A DNA stretch of 64,000 bases from Chitinophaga tropicalis (GTDB taxonomy: Bacteria; Bacteroidota; Bacteroidia; Chitinophagales; Chitinophagaceae): assembly GCF_009758205.1 (NCBI RefSeq), contig NZ_WRXN01000018.1, positions 1-64,000 on the forward strand. The letters run 5' to 3'. Below the pieces are notes generated by a model, which had not been told where the DNA came from, did not search any database, and saw only the letters and a list, made by a program, of their open reading frames with translations. This document shows, in pieces, positions 19,726-27,048 of this stretch. Each line of letters begins with the position of its first letter. Within the stretch, counting starts at the first letter, position 1. The position numbers and the translations under genes are program-made.

Positions 19726-20574
19726 ATGCAAGTTTACCTGACCTTTGACGATGGCATACAGGAAGGCACTGAAGAAGTACTGGCTGTGCTGAGAGAAGCA
19801 AATGTAAGGGCTACCTTTTTCCTGATAGGCACACAACTGAGCTATGCTGCTAAAAAGGACCGTACGCAATCAAAGACACTGTTAAAAGACATTTATACCC
19901 ACCATAGCATTGGCAACCACAGTTATTCCCATGCCAATGACAAGTATGCTGACTATTATACAAACAATGGTGTACAGATAGATGATGACGGGAACAGACG
20001 TTCTATAGTGCTGGATTTCCACAAATCAAAAGATACTATCAATCAACTCCTTTCCGATGCGCTGGGAGCAGAGACTGTTACCAGTAAGTATCCTCTTGCC
20101 AATGCACAGAAGATGCCACTGGCCAGGCTGCCGGGACGCAATACATGGTGTGTATCAGATCCACAACAACCGGAGAGCAGTACACAACCACTTATCAGGT
20201 ATTTTGAAGCAGACAGCCGCAAGGGCGCTGAAGAGCTATATGATGCCGGTTATAACATATTTGGCTGGAACACTGAATGGAGAATGACGTTTGACTTTCA
20301 CCGGGATGCCTCTTCCGATATAGACAGGTATGCGCCGGAAAATATATGGAAGGACCGGCTCACCGAAACCTGGGAGCAGGTCAGGGATAAGATGTTGAAA
20401 ACATCTATGAGTGGCAAAGTGATACTCCTTATGCATGAGAGAGCATTCAGAAAAGGCACTGGCAAAAAAGAAACAGACGAGTTAAAATCACTGATCAACT
20501 ATTTTAAAGAGACGGGTGCAACGTTTAAAACGCTGGATGAATATACAGGAAGCTATTTCTCAACTGCGACTTAA
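19726..20574 (+). CDS. Polysaccharide deacetylase (NodB/CE4) family, no signal peptide
   Basis: A 282-residue protein whose first motif begins at residue 4: YLTFDDG, with the catalytic base and metal Asp at 8-9. The metal-binding histidines fit His65 and His69 (GNHSYSH). RLPGRNTW and the late LLMHERAF segment match the later CE4 motifs. These enzymes remove N-acetyl groups from GlcNAc-containing glycans. With no signal peptide or anchor it should act in the cytoplasm, like NodB, on a small intermediate rather than on wall polymer. Its neighbours are an epimerase (convergent) and a methyltransferase/glycosyltransferase operon. This suggests work on an amino sugar in the same pathway. Confidence 0.8.
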   Translation: MQVYLTFDDGIQEGTEEVLAVLREANVRATFFLIGTQLSYAAKKDRTQSKTLLKDIYTHHSIGNHSYSHANDKYADYYTNNGVQIDDDGNRRSIVLDFHKSKDTINQLLSDALGAETVTSKYPLANAQKMPLARLPGRNTWCVSDPQQPESSTQPLIRYFEADSRKGAEELYDAGYNIFGWNTEWRMTFDFHRDASSDIDRYAPENIWKDRLTETWEQVRDKMLKTSMSGKVILLMHERAFRKGTGKKETDELKSLINYFKETGATFKTLDEYTGSYFSTAT

Positions 20575-20594
20575 GATGGAGAATGTTCCTGAAC

Positions 20595-21938
20595 CTATAA
20601 AACGCTATCATCAAAAATATCCTGCATAGCAAGCATTGGCAGTGGTACGTAATCGCGTAATATGTCTGCCATCTTCTCTCCTACATTGCGGCTGTAGAGC
20701 AGCTTATCATGGTTGCTGAAAATACTTTGGCCATGCTCCAGGATATATTCCAGCGAGCTACTGATGAGTGAGGCACTATATGGAGGCACGAGGATATTGT
20801 TCTGTACATGCAGTATTGTTTCCGGCCGGTCAGTACTGTACCTGCAGGTAATACATGGTATATCCAGGACCTGCGTTTCCTCCTGCAATCCGCCGCTATC
20901 CGTGTATATGCCCTGGCAATGCGGAGAACTCATAAATTCTATCACATGCTGATAATGGGTCCATAGTGGTGTCACCTTTACGCCTTCCTGTTTTTGCAGG
21001 TCCGCCCATAAGTCTTCAAGTCCCAATGTACGGATGCCCTTATTCATTGCATTAGATACCACGATCACAATACGGAAGCCTTTGCCGCACAGCTCCTGTA
21101 TAGCTTTAAATAAACCTGAAAGCACCTGGTAACTGATATTCTCCCTCCGGTGAATATCTACCCTTAACCAGCGTCCTTCACGCAAAAAGGGATACACGTC
21201 AAAAACAGATGTCTGTACCGTCTCTTTCATGATCAGCTCAAGCGCATCGGCACTTAGTGAACCTACCTGGTGAATGTCTTTCATATCAGCACCCTCCCGC
21301 AGCATGTTCTTAGTGTTTAAAGAAACGGGGGTAAAAAACAACTGTGAACAAACGGATGCCAGCCGTGTATCTGCCGCTTCCGGGAATGGTTCATCCTGGA
21401 TCATTGTCCAGCTCTGCCGGGTACGTTGCAGATCAAGGATCTCAGAGAAATTATCCGGCATCTGCTGCCTGTCGAAAGGAGAAAGGGACCTCAACCCGGC
21501 TTCCACATGAATGCTACGCAGACGGGTCTTGAAATACCAGAGAGCAGGGAACATGCCTGCGGTAGAAGTATCGCCGGATACTACCGGGATGGCTTGTCCT
21601 TTAAACTGCCGTTTCTTCAGATAGAGATATAACCAGTTGACGCGGTCTGCCAGCTCTGCCGTTCTTCCCAGCAAATCGCCTCTTACATTCAGGAAAATTG
21701 AAATCAGGTGTTCATACTGTAATTCATGACGCGCGTGTACCAGCTTCTTTTCGTAATGCTGACCTACATCTATTGCCAGAAATGCACATCCATTTCTGCT
21801 AAGTGCAAGGATGAGGCTTGCCAGTTTGATATAACAGGGTTTGGTTGCGATAATTATTAAGTAAAGTGGTCTGGAAGTAGCGTTGGCGAGTTGTATCTGC
21901 TCATCCACCAGATGATCGTCAGTAATCGGCATTAACAT
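20595..21938 (-). CDS. UDP-N-acetylglucosamine 2-epimerase family protein
   Basis: A 447-residue protein of the WecB/MnaA type: PLYLIIIATKPCYIKLASL near the N-terminus, DVGQHY, VSGDTSTAGMFPALWYF, HVEAGLRSLSPFDRQQMPDN, HRREN, and DSGGLQEETQVLDIPCITCR near the C-terminus. The family interconverts UDP-GlcNAc and UDP-ManNAc, or hydrolyses related nucleotide sugars. It is longer than the usual 370-380 residues, with extra sequence around residues 130-220. It is transcribed divergently from the methyltransferase-glycosyltransferase operon across 114 bases. A role in supplying its sugar donor is plausible. It could equally serve capsule or lipopolysaccharide synthesis. Confidence 0.8.
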   Translation of the reverse strand: MLMPITDDHLVDEQIQLANATSRPLYLIIIATKPCYIKLASLILALSRNGCAFLAIDVGQHYEKKLVHARHELQYEHLISIFLNVRGDLLGRTAELADRVNWLYLYLKKRQFKGQAIPVVSGDTSTAGMFPALWYFKTRLRSIHVEAGLRSLSPFDRQQMPDNFSEILDLQRTRQSWTMIQDEPFPEAADTRLASVCSQLFFTPVSLNTKNMLREGADMKDIHQVGSLSADALELIMKETVQTSVFDVYPFLREGRWLRVDIHRRENISYQVLSGLFKAIQELCGKGFRIVIVVSNAMNKGIRTLGLEDLWADLQKQEGVKVTPLWTHYQHVIEFMSSPHCQGIYTDSGGLQEETQVLDIPCITCRYSTDRPETILHVQNNILVPPYSASLISSSLEYILEHGQSIFSNHDKLLYSRNVGEKMADILRDYVPLPMLAMQDIFDDSVL

Positions 21939-22021
21939 ACAAATGGTAATTCGTTAATTACGTTTGGGTTTCATTCGATCTTAAATATAAGATTTTATCA
22001 TTACCGGCGAACAAATTTTTC

Positions 22022-22029
22022 TATATTTG
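22022..22029 (+). promoter_or_regulatory. Candidate -7 promoter element for the methyltransferase operon
   Basis: TATATTTG matches the Bacteroidota -7 consensus TAnnTTTG exactly, 23 bases before the methyltransferase ATG. No clear TTG is found at the expected -33 position, so the element is supported by the -7 box and its location only. Confidence 0.4.
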
Positions 22030-22052
22030 AATGAACCAAATAACCCCTCAAA

Positions 22053-22601
22053 ATGCACATACAAGCGTCTACATGGGATAAACAATATGCACAGGGCGCA
22101 TGGGAAGTTCTTAAATCCCCATTGGAAGAAAAACGCTTTGAATCAGTGCGTAGCTTCATCTATAAATATGCTGCCGGGGGAAACATCCTGGAAGTAGGTT
22201 GCGGGGAAGGGCTGTTGCAGGCCGGTATGGATAAACAGCGGTATGCTGCTTTCACAGGCATAGATATCTCTACTGTAGCCATTACACGTACTGCAGATCT
22301 GCAGGATACCCAAAACACCTACCTGGTTGCTGATATGGAAACCTGGCAACCCGCCGGTGAGGAGTTCGACATCATCATTTTCAACGAATCGTTGTATTAT
22401 GCCAGTTACCCTATCCAGCTCATGAGCAGATATTTCTCATTTTTAAAACCCGGAGGGGCAATTATCCTGTCTGTTTATGAAACCCCTCCCAACAAACAAT
22501 TACTGGATGCCATTGAAAACCGTTACCACGCTGCTGAAGAGAAAATAACAGAAAATGAAAGGGGCAGGTGGTACTGCCGTATCTACCTGTCTGAAAAATA
22601 A
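22053..22601 (+). CDS. SAM-dependent methyltransferase (NodS-like class I)
   Basis: A 182-residue class I methyltransferase. The AdoMet-binding glycine motif is NILEVGCGEGLLQAGM (about 48-63). The acidic residue of motif II lies in FTGIDIS, and FDIIIFNESLYYAS matches motif IV. The size and the WDKQYAQGAWE N-terminus resemble NodS-like small-molecule or sugar N-methyltransferases. It is the first gene of a tight plus-strand operon with two glycosyltransferases (gaps of 13 and 2 bases). Likely acceptors are an amino sugar or the product of the operon. The sequence does not show which. Confidence 0.75.
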   Translation: MHIQASTWDKQYAQGAWEVLKSPLEEKRFESVRSFIYKYAAGGNILEVGCGEGLLQAGMDKQRYAAFTGIDISTVAITRTADLQDTQNTYLVADMETWQPAGEEFDIIIFNESLYYASYPIQLMSRYFSFLKPGGAIILSVYETPPNKQLLDAIENRYHAAEEKITENERGRWYCRIYLSEK

Positions 22602-22614
22602 TAACTATTTCACT

Positions 22615-24069
22615 ATGAAAATCGGATTACTGGAATTCAATGAATCCATCTGGCCCAGCCTGGAAAGAACAAGAGCATTTTACCTGGATACTATTACAAA
22701 GAGATTCGATACCTGTGCAGTTACGACCAGTAATAATGGTGAAATAAATGTTACACCTGATGCAATCGTTAATTTCATGGGTAATGCAGGCTGGGAGCTG
22801 ACAACACACCCTGACTGCCCTCTCATATTCGGAATTCATGGAGGCACGATCCTCAACCAGGCATTCCTGAGAACACACCTGGGAAAGCTCCGGCCTTCGG
22901 ATATGCTGATCGTTAACTGCCAGTCAGACATTGACATTCTTAACAGCATGTTTGCTGATAACGCCCCTACCCTCTGCCACCTTCCACTACCTGTAGATGA
23001 TACCTGCTTCAGGCCTATGTCAAAACAGCAGGTGAGAAAGCAACTGGGATTGCAGGAAGATGATGTTGTAGTAGGTTTTGTAAGCAGGCTGCTGCCACAG
23101 AAAAACCTGCACCGTTACCTGGATCTTCTCGTTCAGCTGAAAAAACAGTTATTTCCCCGTAAAGTAAAAGGTATTGTGATAGGGAAATACTGGATAGACT
23201 ATCCAGTGCTGGACTATCAAACGGGCAACTATCCTAATTATATTCAACAGCTGATTGAAAAACTGGGATTGAAAAATGACCTGCTGTATTTCCCCGCCAA
23301 CCTGTCAAACGATGACCTGGCTACCTGTTATAATGCAATGGACCTTTTCATCCACCCTACCAACTCCATTGATGAGAACTTCGGGTATGCTCCTGTGGAA
23401 GCCATGGCATGTGGTACACCTGTGTTAGGAGCGGCTTACGGCGGGTTAAAAGATACTGTTATATCGGGAACGACAGGTTTTCTCATGCCTACATGGGTAA
23501 CAGATGCAGGTATCAGGATGGATACTTTTGCGGCAATGCAGTTTGCTACGGGGTTGCTTACTGATAAAGCACTTAAAGAGAGTATGTCGGCCGCTGCTTT
23601 AAGGCATGCAGCCGGTTACAGCAGGGAAACCTGCGCAGATATTCTTTGCACGGCTATTACAAAGGCGGTAGAAGGGTATAATGAGGACGTGCCTGCCATA
23701 AATGCCAGCTTATTGCCTGTGCCGGCCATCAGCAGCCAGGAAGAATATCTTCCGGAAATTGATATACCGTGGAAATACTATAAAGAACAAGTACGCTACT
23801 ATGTAAGCAATGCGGACAATAAACCCGATGAGGAAACACTTGTGTACACTTCTGTGCCTGTTGTGCAATTGTCTGCCGACAGGGTCCAGCTGGATGATCC
23901 TGCATGGCCGGCCGTTTACCCGACTGATGCACTTACACAGACTATTATCTCATACTGTCAGACACCCATAAAAATCAAAACACTGTTAGATAGCTGTGAC
24001 ACGGACCTTCCCCGGATAACAGTTCTGATCAATGCAGGACTGCTCAGCTACAGCCATGAAAAAGTATAA
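22615..24069 (+). CDS. GT4 glycosyltransferase with a PqqD-like C-terminal extension
   Basis: A 484-residue protein. The start at 22615 (MKIGLLEFNES) follows the methyltransferase stop by 13 bases, and an upstream in-frame ATG would overlap that gene. Residues 1-355 are a GT-B glycosyltransferase family 4 enzyme: VGFVSRLLPQKNLHRYLDLL and the E-x7-E segment ENFGYAPVEAMACGTPVLGA. After about residue 365 comes a separate domain of about 120 residues: VPVVQLSADRVQLDD, then three predicted helices and INAGLLSY. That order (strands, then helix-rich winged helix ending in a GLL turn) resembles PqqD-type peptide recognition domains. If so, the enzyme might bind a leader peptide. That is inference. 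Confidence 0.75.
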   Translation: MKIGLLEFNESIWPSLERTRAFYLDTITKRFDTCAVTTSNNGEINVTPDAIVNFMGNAGWELTTHPDCPLIFGIHGGTILNQAFLRTHLGKLRPSDMLIVNCQSDIDILNSMFADNAPTLCHLPLPVDDTCFRPMSKQQVRKQLGLQEDDVVVGFVSRLLPQKNLHRYLDLLVQLKKQLFPRKVKGIVIGKYWIDYPVLDYQTGNYPNYIQQLIEKLGLKNDLLYFPANLSNDDLATCYNAMDLFIHPTNSIDENFGYAPVEAMACGTPVLGAAYGGLKDTVISGTTGFLMPTWVTDAGIRMDTFAAMQFATGLLTDKALKESMSAAALRHAAGYSRETCADILCTAITKAVEGYNEDVPAINASLLPVPAISSQEEYLPEIDIPWKYYKEQVRYYVSNADNKPDEETLVYTSVPVVQLSADRVQLDDPAWPAVYPTDALTQTIISYCQTPIKIKTLLDSCDTDLPRITVLINAGLLSYSHEKV

Positions 24070-24071
24070 TT

Positions 24072-24866
24072 ATGCCTTTATTCTCAGTTATCATACCCTG
24101 GTGTAACCGTAAAGAACTGTCGGAAACACTGAAAAAGAACCTGCCTGTATTTGAGAAGAACGAAGCAGAAGTGATTATCAGCAATGTGGGAGGCGATCCC
24201 ATAATGTTAGAAGAGATATTACAGTCCATCCCCTACCCTGTTAAAACAATCCGGCAGCCTGAGATCACTTTATTCAATAAGTGTCTTGCGTTAAACCTGG
24301 GTGTATTGGCAGCAACAGGCACTTACCTGTTCCTGCTGGATACGGACATTATCCTGGAAGAGGACCTCTTGCCGGAAGCGGCTGCTTTACTGGAAAATGA
24401 TTGTTTTCTTACGATCGGGAAAGTATACGAATCGGAGAAAAGCACTACTGCTGCCAGGAGTTTTATCTCTGAACTGGCCTACTTTATAGAAGTAAAGGAT
24501 ATCAATAACAATAAAGCGCTGATAGAAACCAGCCGTCATTATATCAATGAAAAAGGCCGCAGTGCACCGGGCCTGGTGATGCTGCGAAAAGAACATTTCA
24601 TGGAAGTGAACGGTATGAACACAGCCCTGTCCGGCTGGGGATGGGAAGATAATGACCTGCTCTGCAGGCTTCAGCTTAAGCTATCGCTCAAATGGGAAAA
24701 AATTGGTAGCGCTATACACCTGACACATACGGACCAGCAGAGAACAATAAATAACAATTCACGGAAGACCAGTGAAGCAGCCAACTATGCAAAGTGCCTG
24801 GATAATTACAGCCAGGGTAATTACGCAGGCACTTATAAAGAAGATGTGCAACAATATATTTACTGA
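24072..24866 (+). CDS. GT2 family glycosyltransferase
   Basis: A 264-residue GT-A enzyme: PLFSVIIPWCNRKELSETL at the start, the DTD-type metal site in YLFLLDTDIILEEDLLPEA (about 88-106), and GMNTALSGWGWEDNDLLCRL (about 182-201), which matches the GWGxEDxD acceptor and catalytic motif of GalNAc-transferase-like and SunS-like enzymes. No transmembrane segments are present, so it acts in the cytoplasm. It follows the GT4 gene by two bases, and its 3' end overlaps the convergent unknown gene by seven bases. Cytoplasmic GT2 enzymes of this size glycosylate proteins or peptides in known glycocin systems. Capsule or glycolipid synthesis is the alternative. Confidence 0.8.
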   Translation: MPLFSVIIPWCNRKELSETLKKNLPVFEKNEAEVIISNVGGDPIMLEEILQSIPYPVKTIRQPEITLFNKCLALNLGVLAATGTYLFLLDTDIILEEDLLPEAAALLENDCFLTIGKVYESEKSTTAARSFISELAYFIEVKDINNNKALIETSRHYINEKGRSAPGLVMLRKEHFMEVNGMNTALSGWGWEDNDLLCRLQLKLSLKWEKIGSAIHLTHTDQQRTINNNSRKTSEAANYAKCLDNYSQGNYAGTYKEDVQQYIY

Positions 24867-26488
24867 GCAATACGCAGGTGACTGGCAATCGGATCAAACT
24901 CGCCAAAGGTCTGGGTAATGAGTTGCTCCATTGCCTCAGCAATCTGTGGTTCGGGATGATGATCATCGAACAGTATTCTCAGCCGTCCTTTGTTTTTGTA
25001 CCAGCGAGGATCCCATTCCACGGGCTGTTCAGGGAAAAGCGCCTGTACCTTTGCCGTCACATGTTCTACAGCCGGTGTCATTGCTTTCACGGTATCGCTT
25101 TCAATATGGATCTCCAGGCCGATCTTATCTCCATAATCGAGAAACTCATAATGAAAAGATCTTGGCCAGGAAGGGGGGCCTATACGCCGGAAATGTTTAA
25201 AGCGGCCTCTGGGTTCCAGCGAATTTCCTGCATATTGAACGTAATGCTCTAATACAGTACTGAACCGCTGCCGTTCCTGGTTTACAGGACTGGACAGTTT
25301 AAAAACAGCTTTTTCAATAGCAGATAATGCTCCCGAAGCACCGGGATCAGTTCTGAAAGGCGTCAGTGCATCCAGGTTGGCTGTGTATGCTGTAAGGTCT
25401 ACTTCAACAGATGTATCTCCATTTGCGATAGCGTTCACAGCTTCCAGCAAACTTATGCCTCTTCTGTAGTGACCAAAATGCAGGAAACAATCTTCGAAAA
25501 ATAAATAGGGCAGATACCGGGGAATGATCTCATTCAGGATATTGACAGCAAAGTTCAATGCGTTGATATGTTCCCTCCTTATCTTATAACCAGCTTTTGT
25601 GGCAAGTCCGGCCAGTTCGGCAAGATGACCTATATAAAAAGCATTATTTTCAAGGAAATCGGCTATTTTCAGTTCATTCCGTACTTCCCTCAGCAGTGAG
25701 CCTGCTGCCGGGCTCACATTTTCTTCCAACGCTTTTTTAGCTTCTTCTATAGCGACGCATAACAGGAAGAGGATATCCAGCTGTCCGTTAAGGAATACCT
25801 CCGCTACAGGCTTATAATGTGCAAATTCCGGTACATTGGCACTGATTGTACAAAGACCTTCTGTCAAATGTACCTTCCGGCATACTTCAAATGTCCCGAA
25901 TTTATGCGCGTGTACAGCCTTCTCCATCAGCTCTTCCAGGTTATACGCTACGTTTTCTATTATGAATGGTGCAGTATTGCTGTTGGCATCAATATATGAC
26001 AACGCATACAGAAGATGCCCCAGCTCCTGGCCCTGTTCTTTCTTTATATTTATATAACGGCTGTTACGTGCCAGTTCTTTTATTGTAATGCCAGCACCTG
26101 CAATTTCCTTATCAGGGCTTACCCCTGCCATGATAGCGTATGCGAATGTCTGCCATGGGTGAAAATCTCCTTCCGGCTCACATTGCAGTATAAACGGAGC
26201 ATCAGACTCATTACGGTGGATAAAAGGAAGCAGCTCATCTATAATCTCTTTTCCCTTATAGGTAACATTCCCCCATCCGTTCATGATATGACACAGGTAG
26301 GGAAGGCCATCCCGCTCAATGATCTCAGGAATATGATGTGCCATCACATCAGCCAGCTGTGATATGATCAGGGTATTTTGCCTGGTATTGAGCTGCACGT
26401 TTTCAGAAGTCAGCCTGGTTTTAATATCTCTGAAAGCTTTTTCTAAACGGGGAGAAAGGGAAAAGGGCCACCAATGGGTACTATTCAT
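24860..26488 (-). CDS. Unrecognised 542-residue protein downstream of a Cys-rich peptide gene
   Basis: I do not recognise this family. No signal peptide or membrane segment is visible, so it should be cytoplasmic. Residues 1-350 look mainly helical, with regularly spaced histidines in conserved-looking settings: His110 (DFHPWQTFAY), His158 (GQELGHLLYAL), His193/His195, His207 (KVHLTEGLC), His224, His338 and His340 (FLHFGHYRRG). Residues 440-540 form a separate alpha/beta module (FHYEFLDYGDKIGLEIHIES...RLRILFDD). The gene lies directly after the peptide gene and its terminator on the same strand, and converges on the glycosyltransferase operon. A role as the modifying or handling enzyme for the peptide is inference from position only. 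Confidence 0.6.
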   Translation of the reverse strand: MNSTHWWPFSLSPRLEKAFRDIKTRLTSENVQLNTRQNTLIISQLADVMAHHIPEIIERDGLPYLCHIMNGWGNVTYKGKEIIDELLPFIHRNESDAPFILQCEPEGDFHPWQTFAYAIMAGVSPDKEIAGAGITIKELARNSRYINIKKEQGQELGHLLYALSYIDANSNTAPFIIENVAYNLEELMEKAVHAHKFGTFEVCRKVHLTEGLCTISANVPEFAHYKPVAEVFLNGQLDILFLLCVAIEEAKKALEENVSPAAGSLLREVRNELKIADFLENNAFYIGHLAELAGLATKAGYKIRREHINALNFAVNILNEIIPRYLPYLFFEDCFLHFGHYRRGISLLEAVNAIANGDTSVEVDLTAYTANLDALTPFRTDPGASGALSAIEKAVFKLSSPVNQERQRFSTVLEHYVQYAGNSLEPRGRFKHFRRIGPPSWPRSFHYEFLDYGDKIGLEIHIESDTVKAMTPAVEHVTAKVQALFPEQPVEWDPRWYKNKGRLRILFDDHHPEPQIAEAMEQLITQTFGEFDPIASHLRIAQ

Positions 26489-26507
26489 GGGTTAAATATG
26501 TGAATAC

Positions 26508-26550
26508 TAAAAAAATAAAGAAGGGGATATTCCTGGAGGGATATCCCCTT
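26508..26550 (-). terminator. Terminator/attenuator between the peptide gene and the 542-residue gene
   Basis: AAGGGGATAT (26521-26530) and ATATCCCCTT (26541-26550) form a perfect 10-bp stem with a 10-base loop. On the minus-strand transcript it is followed by CTTTATTTTTTTAG. It lies 17 bases after the peptide stop codon and 20 bases before the next start. A partly leaky terminator here would give more peptide mRNA than enzyme mRNA, as is common in peptide natural-product operons. Confidence 0.8.
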
Positions 26551-26566
26551 CCAGACGCACTATCTC

Positions 26567-26734
26567 TTATAGTACTTCAAATTCCGGAGATTCACAGCAG
26601 CCTTGTGTGCAGCAACCTCTTAACAGTTCAAGTTCTGAAAAGGATGTTAAATCTGAAAGCTTAGCAAACAAAGTTGATGGGGCTTCCATTTCGAGTTCTG
26701 CAGTGTCAGTGTGAGAAAACTGGGTCGGGTTCAT
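26567..26734 (-). CDS. Short Cys-rich peptide, candidate RiPP precursor
   Basis: A 55-residue frame starting MNPTQFSHTDTAELEME. An alternative start two codons upstream (26740) is possible. The first 38 residues are acidic and leader-like (LFAKLSDLTSFSELELL), with no signal peptide. The last 17 carry RGCCTQGCCESPEFEVL, with Cys41, Cys42, Cys46 and Cys47 as the only cysteines. The gene has its own candidate promoter and its own terminator, which supports its reality. It lies between an ABC exporter and an unknown enzyme, with cytoplasmic glycosyltransferases next door. I infer an exported, modified peptide. No double-glycine cleavage site is obvious. A small metal-binding protein is the alternative. 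Confidence 0.6.
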   Translation of the reverse strand: MNPTQFSHTDTAELEMEAPSTLFAKLSDLTSFSELELLRGCCTQGCCESPEFEVL

Positions 26735-26778
26735 AAACATTACAATAATTAGGGTAATAAAATCTCTGATGTCATAAC

Positions 26779-26808
26779 TAAGATAGTAAAATCCAATTAA
26801 ATACAAAC
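26779..26808 (-). promoter_or_regulatory. Candidate promoter of the Cys-rich peptide gene
   Basis: On the minus strand TTTG (26808-26805), 18 bases, then TATCTTAG (26786-26779) fits the Bacteroidota sigma pattern with one change from TAnnTTTG. It lies about 39 bases before the upstream candidate start. The ABC exporter gene has the same arrangement: TTG, 18 bases, TATCTTAC. Confidence 0.45.
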
Positions 26809-26870
26809 ATATTTATTATTCAGGGCGTACATTAATTTAAATTTTCTTTTTTATGCAGGATGTGAGATTT

Positions 26871-27048
26871 GCTCAAAAGCTAGGTTTCGCCTTCGGCAAA
26901 CCCCAGCTTTTGAGAGGGAATTTTTTTTCCTGCGCCAAGCTGAAATATTTTTGAATGATGGGGATTAATTTGGCTGACGGCCAGCCAGTTTGAGAGGGGG
27001 TTTCTTTTGCGCTGTGCGAGGCTGAAAAATCAGACCGATATACTACTA
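26871..27048. repeat. Composite dispersed hairpin repeat (one hairpin plus three right modules)
   Basis: CTCAAAAGCT (26872-26881) pairs with AGCTTTTGAG (26905-26914) around TTTCGCCTTCGGCAAA. Three successive right modules follow: GAGAGGGA plus CCTGCGCCAAGCTGAA, ATTTTTGAATGATGGGG plus GGCTGACGGCCAGCC, and GTTTGAGAGGGGG plus GCGCTGTGCGAGGCTG. The last ends in the tail CAGACCGATATACTACT, which overlaps the stop codon of the ABC exporter. The arrangement suggests repeated insertion or duplication of right halves. Confidence 0.7.
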
